43,148 nt of DNA, from assembly GCF_001766235.1 (NCBI RefSeq), contig NZ_CP015167.1, positions 1 to 43,148 of the forward strand. The letters run 5' to 3'. Shown here in pieces: positions 29,877 through 38,113 of this stretch; position 1 is the stretch's first letter; each line of letters starts with the position of its first letter. The notes under the pieces were generated by a model. The model searched no databases, was not told the DNA's origin, and saw only the letters and a list, made by a program, of their open reading frames with translations. The DNA comes from Acetobacter ascendens (GTDB lineage: Bacteria > Pseudomonadota > Alphaproteobacteria > Acetobacterales > Acetobacteraceae). A program made the translations under genes and the position numbers.

Positions 29877-32852
29877 GTGACCAGGCTCAAACATCACCTG
29901 CTGACAGCCCAGGAACGGGATCAGATGCTCGCCATCCCGACAGACCGGGACAGTCTGGTCCGCCTTTACACTTTCGAGCCATCGGATCTGGATATCATCG
30001 GTTCCCGGCGCAGGCGACGCACCCAGATGGGCGTTGCCGTGCAACTGGCGTTACTCAGGCACCCGGGAACAACACTGGCTCAGTTTGTGCAGGACGTCGG
30101 ATCGACGCCATCCGCGTTGGTCGCCTTCGTGGCAGACCAACTTGAGCTTTCCGGCAGCGACCTCGCCGATTACGCCGCGCGGGAGCAGACGATGACCGAT
30201 CATGCCCGCGATCTGATGACGATCCTTGGCCTGCGCGCGCCCCAGAGAGTCGATATCCCGTTCATGATCGAGGCTGCGGCAAACGCAGCCTGGGCCACGG
30301 ACAGCGGCATCGTAATCGTCCGGGCCGTGATGGACGCGCTACGCCATGCCAAAATCGCACTCCCTTCGATTTCAACCATCGAACGCGCCAGCATTGCGGG
30401 ACGGGCGCGGGCCCGACGGAAGACCGCGCAGGCGTTAACGCAGGGCCTCACAGGCGATCAGGTCACGGCGCTGGATCGGCTTTTCGCCACAACGCCTGAA
30501 GGGAGCATCAGCCAACTTGCCTCGCTCAAGACCATACCGGTTGCCGTCAAGCCGGATCACATCAAGCGCATTCTGGAATTGTTGAGACAGGTTCGACAGA
30601 TCGGGATTGATCCCGTCGTCGCCAAGCGCATTCACATCGACCGCTTTCACCAATACGTCCGGGAAGGCCGGATATCTCCGGCCTCGATGATCGAGCGCTA
30701 CACGCCATCACGCCGTTACGCCACGCTCGTCGCTTTCCTGATCGATGCCGAGGAACGTCTGACGGACAGCGCCCTGGACATGGCTGACAAGCTGGTCGGC
30801 AGCATCTTTACCCGGGCACGGAACACAAAGGCCCGCAGCTTTTCGGCAACGTCGAAGAACGTCGCACGCCTGATGCGCCTGTTTCAGGCGACCATCGATG
30901 CCTTGGCCGAGGCGGCCAGCGACGGCAGAGATCCCATGGAAACTCTGGATGCCACGGTCGGATGGGCGACCCTGTTGAAAGCAAGGTCAGAGGTTGGGGC
31001 GATCGCCAGGACTGCCGACCTCGATCCTCTGACAGCCGCTGCGGAGCGTTATATTACCCTTCGAAAATTCGCGCCCGATCTGCTGGAAACGCTGGAATTC
31101 CAGGCAGGAAGAGGAGGCGCCAAGACCCTGGCTGCGATCACGTTGTTGCGGAACCTCAACAGAGCAGGCAAACGCGATTTACCTGGCGACGCACCGATGC
31201 CGTTTCGCAAGGAATGGCAGAAGATCGTTATCGATCAGGATGACAAGCCCAACCGGCGTCTGTGGGAAATCGCGACGCTCGCGCATTTGCGCAACAAGCT
31301 GCGTTCCGGTGATGTGTGGATCGAGCGGTCGGCCAATTATCGTCGCTTCGACAGCTACATGCTCAGTACGGAGCAGGCAAAACCGTTCATTGCCGAACTT
31401 GACCTTCCCCTGTCGGCGGATGAATGGCTGGATCAGCGCGCTCGCGAATTGGATAAACGCCTGAAGAAGTTTGCGCAAAGCCTGAAACGCGACGCTTTGC
31501 AAGGCGTACGATTCCGAGACGGGCACCTCCAGATATCGCCGATACGCGCAACAACGCCTCCCAAGGCGGAAGACCTGGCGCAACAGCTCAACGCCCTGAT
31601 GCCGCCAATCCGCATCACGGAGCTGCTGCACGAGGTGGCGCAGGCCACCGGTTTTTTGAACGCCTTTACCAACCTGCGCACGGGCGAAGCCTGCCCCCAC
31701 GAGAACGCGTTGCTTGCTGCCATTCTGGCGGACGCTACCAATCTGGGGCTGTCACGCATGGCTGCCGCGAGTCACGGCGTTACCCGTGATCAGCTCTTCT
31801 GGACCCACGACGCTTACGTCCGCGACGAAAATTACCGCAAGGCGCTGGCTATCCTCATCGACTCTCACCATCGTCTGCCATTTTCCCGCATCTGGGGTGA
31901 GGGTTCGAGTTCAAGCTCCGATGGACAGTTCTTTCGCGGGGCCAAGCGCGGTGCCTCAGGCGGAGACGTCAATGCCCGCTATGGCGTCGACCATGGGTTC
32001 AGCTTTTACACGCATGTGTCTGATCAGCGCGCCCCATACCATGTGAAGGTCATCTCGGCTGCGACACACGAAGCGCCATACGTGCTCGACGGCCTGACCA
32101 ATCATGGAACGGGGCTTAAAATCACCGAGCATTATACCGACACGGGTGGTGCCACCGACCATGTCTTCGCGCTCTGCGCCCTGTTGGGTTTTCGCTTTTG
32201 CCCACGCCTGCGCGACTTTCCGGATAGACGCCTGGCGTCCATCGCACCGGCCAGTTCCTATCCCTCCATCAGCCCGCTGCTTGGCAAAACCATCCGCACC
32301 GACATCATTCGGGAACAATGGGAGGACGTGCTGCGGCTTGTCGGATCAATCAAGGCCGGGCATGTCGCGCCCTCCAGGATGTTGCGCAAGCTTGCTGCCT
32401 ATGAGCGCCAGAATCGGCTCGACGTCGCACTCCAGGAAATCGGCAAGATCGAGCGCACTCTGTTCATGCTCGACTGGCTCGAAACCCCTGATCTGCGGCA
32501 GAGATGTCAGGCAGGGCTCAACAACAGCGAGCAGCGGCATGTGCTGACCCAGGCAATCCATACCTTCCGCCAGGGACGGATCATCGACCGCAGCCATGAA
32601 GCCCAGCAATACCGGGCGTCGGGCCTCAATCTCGTCATCGCGGCGATCGTCTACTGGAATACAGTCTATCTGCAAACCGCCGTCACACATCTGCGCTCAA
32701 CATCGGCGGTCGTCCCGGAGGACCTGCTGGCGCATACTTCCCCGGTGGGATGGGAGCACATCGCCTTTTCCGGAGACTTCCTCTGGGACAAAGCCGCAGC
32801 TTCTGCGGGCCGCAAGACGCTCAATCTGTCGAAACAGGCTCGTGCCGCCTGA
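29877..32852 (+). CDS. tnpA: Tn3-family transposase TnpA of TnA
   Basis: The full-length transposase has 991 residues and starts at GTG. The N-terminal DNA-binding domain begins KHHLLTAQERDQMLAIPTD. The catalytic core has SSSSDGQFF (Asp682), HYTDTGGATDHVF with the second Asp near 755-761, and a C-terminal helical region containing the Glu. Length and motif order are normal for Tn3 TnpA. It carries out replicative transposition and makes 5-bp duplications. It can act in trans on the inverted repeat at 8043-8092, so it could move the whole 23-kb block 28249-8092. Confidence 0.95.
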   Translation: MTRLKHHLLTAQERDQMLAIPTDRDSLVRLYTFEPSDLDIIGSRRRRRTQMGVAVQLALLRHPGTTLAQFVQDVGSTPSALVAFVADQLELSGSDLADYAAREQTMTDHARDLMTILGLRAPQRVDIPFMIEAAANAAWATDSGIVIVRAVMDALRHAKIALPSISTIERASIAGRARARRKTAQALTQGLTGDQVTALDRLFATTPEGSISQLASLKTIPVAVKPDHIKRILELLRQVRQIGIDPVVAKRIHIDRFHQYVREGRISPASMIERYTPSRRYATLVAFLIDAEERLTDSALDMADKLVGSIFTRARNTKARSFSATSKNVARLMRLFQATIDALAEAASDGRDPMETLDATVGWATLLKARSEVGAIARTADLDPLTAAAERYITLRKFAPDLLETLEFQAGRGGAKTLAAITLLRNLNRAGKRDLPGDAPMPFRKEWQKIVIDQDDKPNRRLWEIATLAHLRNKLRSGDVWIERSANYRRFDSYMLSTEQAKPFIAELDLPLSADEWLDQRARELDKRLKKFAQSLKRDALQGVRFRDGHLQISPIRATTPPKAEDLAQQLNALMPPIRITELLHEVAQATGFLNAFTNLRTGEACPHENALLAAILADATNLGLSRMAAASHGVTRDQLFWTHDAYVRDENYRKALAILIDSHHRLPFSRIWGEGSSSSSDGQFFRGAKRGASGGDVNARYGVDHGFSFYTHVSDQRAPYHVKVISAATHEAPYVLDGLTNHGTGLKITEHYTDTGGATDHVFALCALLGFRFCPRLRDFPDRRLASIAPASSYPSISPLLGKTIRTDIIREQWEDVLRLVGSIKAGHVAPSRMLRKLAAYERQNRLDVALQEIGKIERTLFMLDWLETPDLRQRCQAGLNNSEQRHVLTQAIHTFRQGRIIDRSHEAQQYRASGLNLVIAAIVYWNTVYLQTAVTHLRSTSAVVPEDLLAHTSPVGWEHIAFSGDFLWDKAAASAGRKTLNLSKQARAA

Positions 32853-32970
32853 TCGTTCCTTTATTGTTCATGCCAAACGTTGTTTAGCGTACCATCCACA
32901 CGATGGCCTCTATTTCACGAGGCATATACCGGCATCCATACGGAAAGACACTTTACGATTTGGATTAAGT

Positions 32971-32990
32971 ATTTTAGATATTGCTAAAAT
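32971..32990 (+). promoter_or_regulatory. Operator-like dyad ATTTTAG-N6-CTAAAAT before arsR-type gene
   Basis: A perfect 7-bp inverted repeat with a 6-base spacer lies 25 bases upstream of the ArsR-type start codon. AT-rich dyads in this position are typical binding sites of BigR/SqrR-type repressors. TATTGCTAAAAT overlaps a possible -10 element, so binding would block transcription. Confidence 0.65.
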
Positions 32991-33014
32991 AGAATTCTGC
33001 AATAAGGTATCAAC

Positions 33015-33338
33015 GTGGAAAAACGAAACCTATCCCTCTCCCATGAAGCCATGCAGCGTCATGCCTCGGAAGCAGAGAGGTTTCTCAAGGAACTCGCCAA
33101 TGCCAACCGACTGATGGTGCTGTGCCACCTTGTCTCCGGTGAAAAAAATGTCGGAGATATCGCTGAAGCCGTTGGATTATCGCAGTCGGCCCTGTCTCAA
33201 CATCTGGCGCGACTTAAAGATGCTGGTCTGATTACTTCAGAACGACGCGGCCTGATGATCTATTATCGACTTTGCAGCGCTGAAGCACAGGCAGTACTTG
33301 CCGTGCTTCAGCTGATCTTCTGTCGCGAACACCCTTGA
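33015..33338 (+). CDS. ArsR-family repressor, BigR/SqrR/YgaV-like (sulfide/persulfide type)
   Basis: This 107-residue regulator starts at GTG after AAGG. It has a winged helix with VGDIAEAVGLSQSALSQHLARLKDAGLITSERRG. Cys37 (MVLCHL) and Cys103 (LIFCREHP) occupy the places where BigR/SqrR proteins form a tetrasulfide bridge upon exposure to reactive sulfur; Cys87 is additional. It precedes a YgaP-like rhodanese by 18 bases, a classical pairing. An operator-like dyad is just upstream. The likely role is derepressing the rhodanese, perhaps also other sulfur genes, when sulfane sulfur accumulates. Confidence 0.85.
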   Translation: MEKRNLSLSHEAMQRHASEAERFLKELANANRLMVLCHLVSGEKNVGDIAEAVGLSQSALSQHLARLKDAGLITSERRGLMIYYRLCSAEAQAVLAVLQLIFCREHP

Positions 33339-33356
33339 TTAGGAAGTTCATGTAAA

Positions 33357-33875
33357 ATGACAATGCAGTCCGTGGATGCAAAAACCCTGAACGATTGGCT
33401 GGAGCAGAAGAAAGTCGCCCTGGTCGATGTGCGAGAGCCCTCGGAATTTGCATCCGAGTCCATTTCCGGCGCGACCCTTCTGCCACTGGGCTCAATCAAA
33501 AAGGCCATTCTGCCGCCTCATGCTGACAAAAATCTGGTCATTTATTGTCGCAAGGGTGGTCGTGGTGCTTCTGCCTGCAAGAAACTATTGGCCGAAGACC
33601 CCAGCCTCACTCTCTATAATCTTGAAGGAGGCATCGAGTCCTGGATGAAGGAAGGCCTGCCATTACAAAGAAGCGGCCGGAAAGTCCTGCCCCTCGACCG
33701 TCAGGTGCAACTCATCATCGGATTACTTGTTCTCACAGGCAGCCTTCTCGGCTTTTTTGTAAGCCCATGGTATTTCCTGCTGACCGGCTTTTTTGGCGCG
33801 GGCCTTACCGTTGCTGGACTGACAGGTTTTTGCGGCCTGGCACGGGTCGTAGCTCACGCTCCATGGAACCGCTAA
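33357..33875 (+). CDS. Membrane rhodanese YgaP-like (rhodanese plus DUF2892)
   Basis: The 172-residue protein has an N-terminal rhodanese domain (residues 1-105) with the active Cys64 in VIYCRKGGRG and a second Cys74. It also has a C-terminal DUF2892 region with two transmembrane helices (LIIGLLVLTGSLLGFF and WYFLLTGFFGAGLTVAGLTGFCGLARV). YgaP proteins transfer sulfur to thiols or cyanide at the membrane and are induced by sulfide stress. It is co-transcribed with the ArsR-type gene. The start ATG 33357 has only a weak ribosome site. Confidence 0.9.
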   Translation: MTMQSVDAKTLNDWLEQKKVALVDVREPSEFASESISGATLLPLGSIKKAILPPHADKNLVIYCRKGGRGASACKKLLAEDPSLTLYNLEGGIESWMKEGLPLQRSGRKVLPLDRQVQLIIGLLVLTGSLLGFFVSPWYFLLTGFFGAGLTVAGLTGFCGLARVVAHAPWNR

Positions 33876-34199
33876 GCGCAGCCACAACAGTCAGTCCAAC
33901 AGCCGATCAGATTGCATACCCCTGCGCTGCGATTTCCATGATTTCTTCTTTCCTGTTTTCACAGGGAGAGGAAATCCCGGAGTCGTGAAGTTAAATATTA
34001 TGCAATGCTAATATATAAAATGACTGGAAATTCCGGAAAAACCTACATCCGACGCTCCGAACGTTGAAATTGAAAAAATAATCTCACACCCGCGACCTTC
34101 ATGACGGGAGGACAGCCACAAATTTCAGACTGGATCCGGCAACAGAAAAGTAAAAATCATCTACAGGACAAAGAAATGACAGACATATCCCCCTATGAA
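33876..34199 (+). other. Intergenic region ending at the TnB left end; ORF start cut off by TnB
   Basis: Most of the 324 bases hold no gene. At 34176 a short frame begins (MTDISPYEG) after an AGGACA ribosome site and runs straight into the TnB inverted repeat at 34200. This looks like the first eight or so codons of a gene that TnB cut. The remainder of the frame, to about 34352, is transposon sequence. Confidence 0.45.
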
Positions 34200-34238
34200 G
34201 GGATCACGACACGAAAGTGTATTTTACGTACGCTTGGA
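34200..34238 (+). repeat. Left terminal inverted repeat of transposon TnB
   Basis: It begins GGGATCACGACACGAAAGTG, continues to ACGTACGCTTGGAG, and points inward. It pairs with the repeat at 7220-7258. The tnpA stop lies 33 bases inside, which is the standard spacing for Tn3-family ends. Confidence 0.8.
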
Positions 34239-34270
34239 GTGAACACCTGTAGAACTGGCCACATTGAGGC

Positions 34271-37228
34271 TCACGCAACAAGTAGGGATGCAGGTACCCG
34301 AAGCGGTCGTAACGCGCCAGCTTCGGGCTGCTCATCGACATTCCAGCGATAGTCGCCTGTCAGAGAAATATGCTCCCAGCCGAGGGGTGCGATATGCTGG
34401 GCCAGGTCATCTGAAATACCGAGCGTCGTGATGGCAGACTGAAGATAGCGCGTATTCCATAGGATGACCGCTGCCACCAGCAGGTTCAGACCTGACGCCC
34501 GATAGGCCTGATTTTCAAAACGCCGATCCCGCAGTTCGCCAAGCTGATTGAAGAAGAGCGCCCGAGCCAGCGCATTCCGGGCTTCTCCCTTATTGAGTCC
34601 AGCCTGGGTTCGTCTGCGCAAATCCAGATCCTGTATCCAGTCGAGCATAAAAATTGACCGTTCGATCCGGCCGACTTCGCGCAAAGCCACAGCCAGACCA
34701 TTCTGACGGGGGTAAGATCCGAGTTTGCGCAGCATGGCCGAAGCGGTCACGGTTCCACTCCGAATAGATGTGACGAGACGCAGCAGGTCGTCCCAGTGTT
34801 CCACAATATGGTTGGTATTGATCAGGTCACCGGCCATCCCACCCAGAAGTTCGCCCGGGTGTTGTCCCGGAAAAAGGTGAAGTTTCCGCTCTTTCAGATC
34901 CCGTATCCTGGGCGCAAATCGATAACCAAAGAAGGGCATCAGCCCGAAAACATGATCCGATGCCCCACCCGTATCTGTATAATGCTCTTCAATGGAAAGT
35001 CCGTTAGCATGATAAAGCAGTCCATCCAGAACATAGGGCGCTTCATCGGCCGTCGCAGCAATCACCCGGGTCGAAAACGGATCATACTGATCGGAGATGT
35101 GGGTGTAGAAACTGACGCCCGGTTCACTGCCATTGCGCGCATTGATATCGCTGATCGCAGCGCCTCTGCCACCTGCATGAAACAATTGACCATCACTTGA
35201 GAACGATGTGCCGTCTCCCCAGAGTGACGCCAGGGGCAGCCCACGATGGGCTGCAACCATACGGCCAAGGGCTTCGGCGTATCCGGCCTCGCTGATATGC
35301 CAGTCATGCAGATGCGCCAACTGGCGCAGAGTGGCACCCTGACAGGTGTCGGCCATGCGTGTCAGGCCAAGATTAATCCCATCCGCCAGGATCACCGTCA
35401 GCAGGGCGTTTTTGTCATCCGCGACACGGCTGGAACGGCGATGGGTAAAGCAGTCGGTGAAGCTGATCCAGCGGTCCACTTCCAGCAGAAGATCAGTAAT
35501 CTTGATCCGTGGCAGCCGGTCGTAAGCCGCCCGCCTCAACTCTTCCACAGCAGGGGGTGTAATTGCTTTCAGAGGCGAAATCACAAGACCATGTGCATCA
35601 AGCCGGACCTGTGACAACTCGCCCTTCCTGGCAAGAGCCGTCACCCGGTTCAGCGCGGTTTCCAGCACTGCACGCCGTTGAGAAAGGAACGTGTCAGCCG
35701 TAGCATTGATCGCCAGAGGCAACGGTCCTTGCGCGCGCATCGCTGCAAACGTGGCTTCCGGAAGAAGGTAGGTGTCGAATGCGCGGTATTGGCGACTTTC
35801 CGTTACCCAGATGTCTCCGGCACGCAGACGCTCGCGCAGCTGGGTCAGAACACAGAGTTCGTAAGCCTGTCGTATGACTGTTCCCTCTGGCCTGACAAAG
35901 CTGTGCCAGGAAGGCGGAATGAAACGGATCGGACAGGAGTCAGGCAAGCGGCGTTTACCGGTCCGATAGAGGTCTCCAATGATCTGCACCGCCTTCAGTA
36001 ATCCCTGTACCGTGCGACCACCCTGAAACTGGAACGCGTTCAGGAATGGACCAATGGCAGGACGAAGAGAGCGATGCCGGTTGATCAGTTCGGCCGTGCG
36101 ATCAATGGTCTCTGGAGCTGTCAGGGTTTCAGCCCTGCCGATGGCGTCCTGGAGGCGGGGCCAGTCAATTCCCGTAATGGCAGACAGTGAATCAACACCC
36201 TGATCACGCGCCTCAATCAGATGACGGCAGGAGGTTGTCAGCAGACGAAGCTGGGCCTGCAACGATCGCATGGTGACAATCGCTTTGTCACGGATCCGGT
36301 GCTCGGCACGGCGCATCATGCTTCCGAGGAGTTTGTCCATCATTGTGAGGGTCGCGTCGGTTAGAACCTCCTCAAGTCGGACCCCGGCTGCCACCAGAAT
36401 GGCGTAACGACGGGATGACCGAAGCTCGGCCAGATGCTGGGGCGTAATCCGGGCAGCTTCTTCGCTCAAACGGTCAAAGGCCACACGCGGTATGGTCGTG
36501 GCGCGAGCGCTGTCGAGGTTCAGGGATCGTACATACTCCAGGCGTTCCAGCAATCGCAGGATATTGCGCGCGGCTGGTGACAGGGGCGGGTTACGCAGCC
36601 ACGAGAGCGAGGAGGCACTGCGATCGCCACGACGCTCCAGCATTTTGTCCAAACGACAACGGGTTTCCGGCGGCAGATCCCCTGCAAGGACGTCATGGAC
36701 AAGGTGATCGGCCTGCTGGCGAGCACGGCGCACCAAGGCTTCAATGACAGTGACCGACGGCAGGAGAATGCTTCGGCGACGCATCTCGTCAATCAGGATC
36801 GCAGCCATGCGGGATGGCTGGGTCACATGATGTGCAATTGGCATCGCGAAACCGGTCATGTCATGAAATGCCGACCGATCGAAGGTTCGGTAGCCATAAC
36901 GCTTCATCAGGTGGGCCAGATGGGATCGACGGGTTTCGTCACGACGTCCGTAATGGGACCAGAGCCCAGGGGACAGGTCGAGCTGCCGCGCAACAAATGA
37001 CAGAATGGGAGCCGGTGGTGTTTCACCAGATTCCAGCACCCGTCCCGGCCAGCGCATGTAGAGCATGACCATCGCAAAACCCAATCGGGAGGTTTCTCCG
37101 CGGCGGGTTGCGATCAGATCGAAGTCATCCTGGCTGAGTGTAAAATGTCTCGTGATCTCGCGATCATCGACAGAAGGCTCGTAATGTCGGGCGAGAGCTT
37201 CACGGGTCAGAAGACGGCGCCGCGCCAT
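34271..37228 (-). CDS. tnpA: Tn3-family transposase TnpA of TnB
   Basis: This is a complete 985-residue Tn3 transposase, distinct from that of TnA (similar only in motifs). The N-terminus reads RRRLLTREALARHYEPSVDDREITRHFTLSQDD. The catalytic core includes TSFSSDGQLFHAGG with the first Asp and HYTDTGGASDHVFGLMPFFGYRFAPRIRD with the second. The helical end follows. No internal stops are present. It begins at ATG 37228, divergent from tnpR. Its cognate ends are the repeats at 34200-34238 and 7220-7258. Confidence 0.95.
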   Translation of the reverse strand: MARRRLLTREALARHYEPSVDDREITRHFTLSQDDFDLIATRRGETSRLGFAMVMLYMRWPGRVLESGETPPAPILSFVARQLDLSPGLWSHYGRRDETRRSHLAHLMKRYGYRTFDRSAFHDMTGFAMPIAHHVTQPSRMAAILIDEMRRRSILLPSVTVIEALVRRARQQADHLVHDVLAGDLPPETRCRLDKMLERRGDRSASSLSWLRNPPLSPAARNILRLLERLEYVRSLNLDSARATTIPRVAFDRLSEEAARITPQHLAELRSSRRYAILVAAGVRLEEVLTDATLTMMDKLLGSMMRRAEHRIRDKAIVTMRSLQAQLRLLTTSCRHLIEARDQGVDSLSAITGIDWPRLQDAIGRAETLTAPETIDRTAELINRHRSLRPAIGPFLNAFQFQGGRTVQGLLKAVQIIGDLYRTGKRRLPDSCPIRFIPPSWHSFVRPEGTVIRQAYELCVLTQLRERLRAGDIWVTESRQYRAFDTYLLPEATFAAMRAQGPLPLAINATADTFLSQRRAVLETALNRVTALARKGELSQVRLDAHGLVISPLKAITPPAVEELRRAAYDRLPRIKITDLLLEVDRWISFTDCFTHRRSSRVADDKNALLTVILADGINLGLTRMADTCQGATLRQLAHLHDWHISEAGYAEALGRMVAAHRGLPLASLWGDGTSFSSDGQLFHAGGRGAAISDINARNGSEPGVSFYTHISDQYDPFSTRVIAATADEAPYVLDGLLYHANGLSIEEHYTDTGGASDHVFGLMPFFGYRFAPRIRDLKERKLHLFPGQHPGELLGGMAGDLINTNHIVEHWDDLLRLVTSIRSGTVTASAMLRKLGSYPRQNGLAVALREVGRIERSIFMLDWIQDLDLRRRTQAGLNKGEARNALARALFFNQLGELRDRRFENQAYRASGLNLLVAAVILWNTRYLQSAITTLGISDDLAQHIAPLGWEHISLTGDYRWNVDEQPEAGALRPLRVPASLLVA

Positions 37229-37384
37229 GATCGGATGTCTCCTTCATGTGTCCGGAAGGGGATCGTTGAACGGACCCGCTCTGGCCGACCAGATGACCCA
37301 TGGAAAACGGCCAAGAACAGAGTCTCATATAGATAGTACGATATGTTTTGCGATGAAGGGTCCTTATACGTTACAATATTTCCC
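37229..37384. promoter_or_regulatory. Divergent promoter and probable res region of TnB
   Basis: The 156 bases between divergent tnpA and tnpR are AT-rich near tnpR, with TACGATAT and TTATACGTTACAATAT segments that can act as half sites for a serine resolvase. The layout equals that of other Tn3 elements with divergent genes. Exact subsites cannot be fixed by eye. Confidence 0.45.
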
Positions 37385-37978
37385 ATGACGCACGTCCTGA
37401 TTGACTACGCCCGCTGCTCGACCGACAAGCAGGACCTCGCCGTGCAGCGTGAGACCCTGCTCAACCTCGGGATCGCCGCTGAACGGATCTATACTGACAA
37501 GGGATTCACCGGAACGACCCGGACCCGCCCTGGCCTGGATCAGGCTCTGGCAGCTGTGCGACGCGGTGACACCCTCGTCGTGCCAAAACTCGATCGGCTG
37601 GCCCGATCGGTGCCGGACGCGCGAGCGATCGGAGACGACCTCGCCGCCAGGGGCGTACGCCTCCAGCTCGGTGCCAGCGTGCATGACCCGTCCGATCCGA
37701 TGGGCAAGCTCTTCTTCAATATCCTCGCAACATTCGCCGAGTTCGAGGCCGACCTGATCCGGATGCGAACCCGCGAAGGCATGGCGGTTGCCCGTGCCAA
37801 GGGCAAACTGCGCGGCAAGAAGCCCAAGCTCTCCGAGCGGCAGCAGAAGGAACTGCGCCGGATGTACGACACCGGCGATTACTCGATCAGCGATCTCGCC
37901 GCCGTCTTTTCAGTGTCACGGCCGACGGTTTACCGAACGCTTGTGCGTTTAGCTGCTGTGCCTGCAACGGAAGCATGA
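37385..37978 (+). CDS. tnpR: Serine resolvase TnpR of TnB
   Basis: This 197-residue recombinase starts at ATG 37385. Key parts are LIDYARCSTDKQDLAVQ with the nucleophilic Ser, GDTLVVPKLDRLARSVPDARAIGDDL, and FAEFEADLIRMRTREGMAVARAKGKLRGKKPKLS. The C-terminal helix-turn-helix is YSISDLAAVFSVSRPTVYRTLVRL. It is intact and resolves TnB cointegrates. It is only distantly similar to the TnA resolvase. Here R-C-S replaces the more common R-V-S at the active site. Confidence 0.92.
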   Translation: MTHVLIDYARCSTDKQDLAVQRETLLNLGIAAERIYTDKGFTGTTRTRPGLDQALAAVRRGDTLVVPKLDRLARSVPDARAIGDDLAARGVRLQLGASVHDPSDPMGKLFFNILATFAEFEADLIRMRTREGMAVARAKGKLRGKKPKLSERQQKELRRMYDTGDYSISDLAAVFSVSRPTVYRTLVRLAAVPATEA

Positions 37979-38113
37979 CTGGCGGCAATTATGTTGTATG
38001 CGAAGGTCAGGGAGACAGTTCGATAGTTTCGAACGTTCCAATCTAGACAATCTCATGGATGGTTCAGAAGCTTCGGATCATTCTGGTGACACGCAATCCA
38101 GGAGAGTTATGAT

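Larger units (their letters stand above)
28249..32910 (+). mobile_element. Tn3-family transposon TnA, complete copy, 4,662 bp
   Basis: The ends are 50-bp inverted repeats (28249-28298 and 32861-32910) that agree at 45 of 50 positions and begin GAGGCCATCGTGTGG. The dyad GCTAAACAACGTTTAGC lies inside each. Genes are a LuxR-DUF4019 gene and tnpR on the minus strand and tnpA on the plus strand, with a probable res site between tnpR and tnpA. The passenger LuxR-type gene is unusual for a Tn3 element of this size. All parts look intact. The 835-bp right end is duplicated at 7258-8092. Confidence 0.92.

Noticed and set aside
32911..32915. TATTT as the target duplication of complete TnA
   Set aside because: The left flank of TnA is GGTAT, which differs. 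GGTAT does match the flank of the TnA remnant at 8093, giving the composite-unit interpretation instead.
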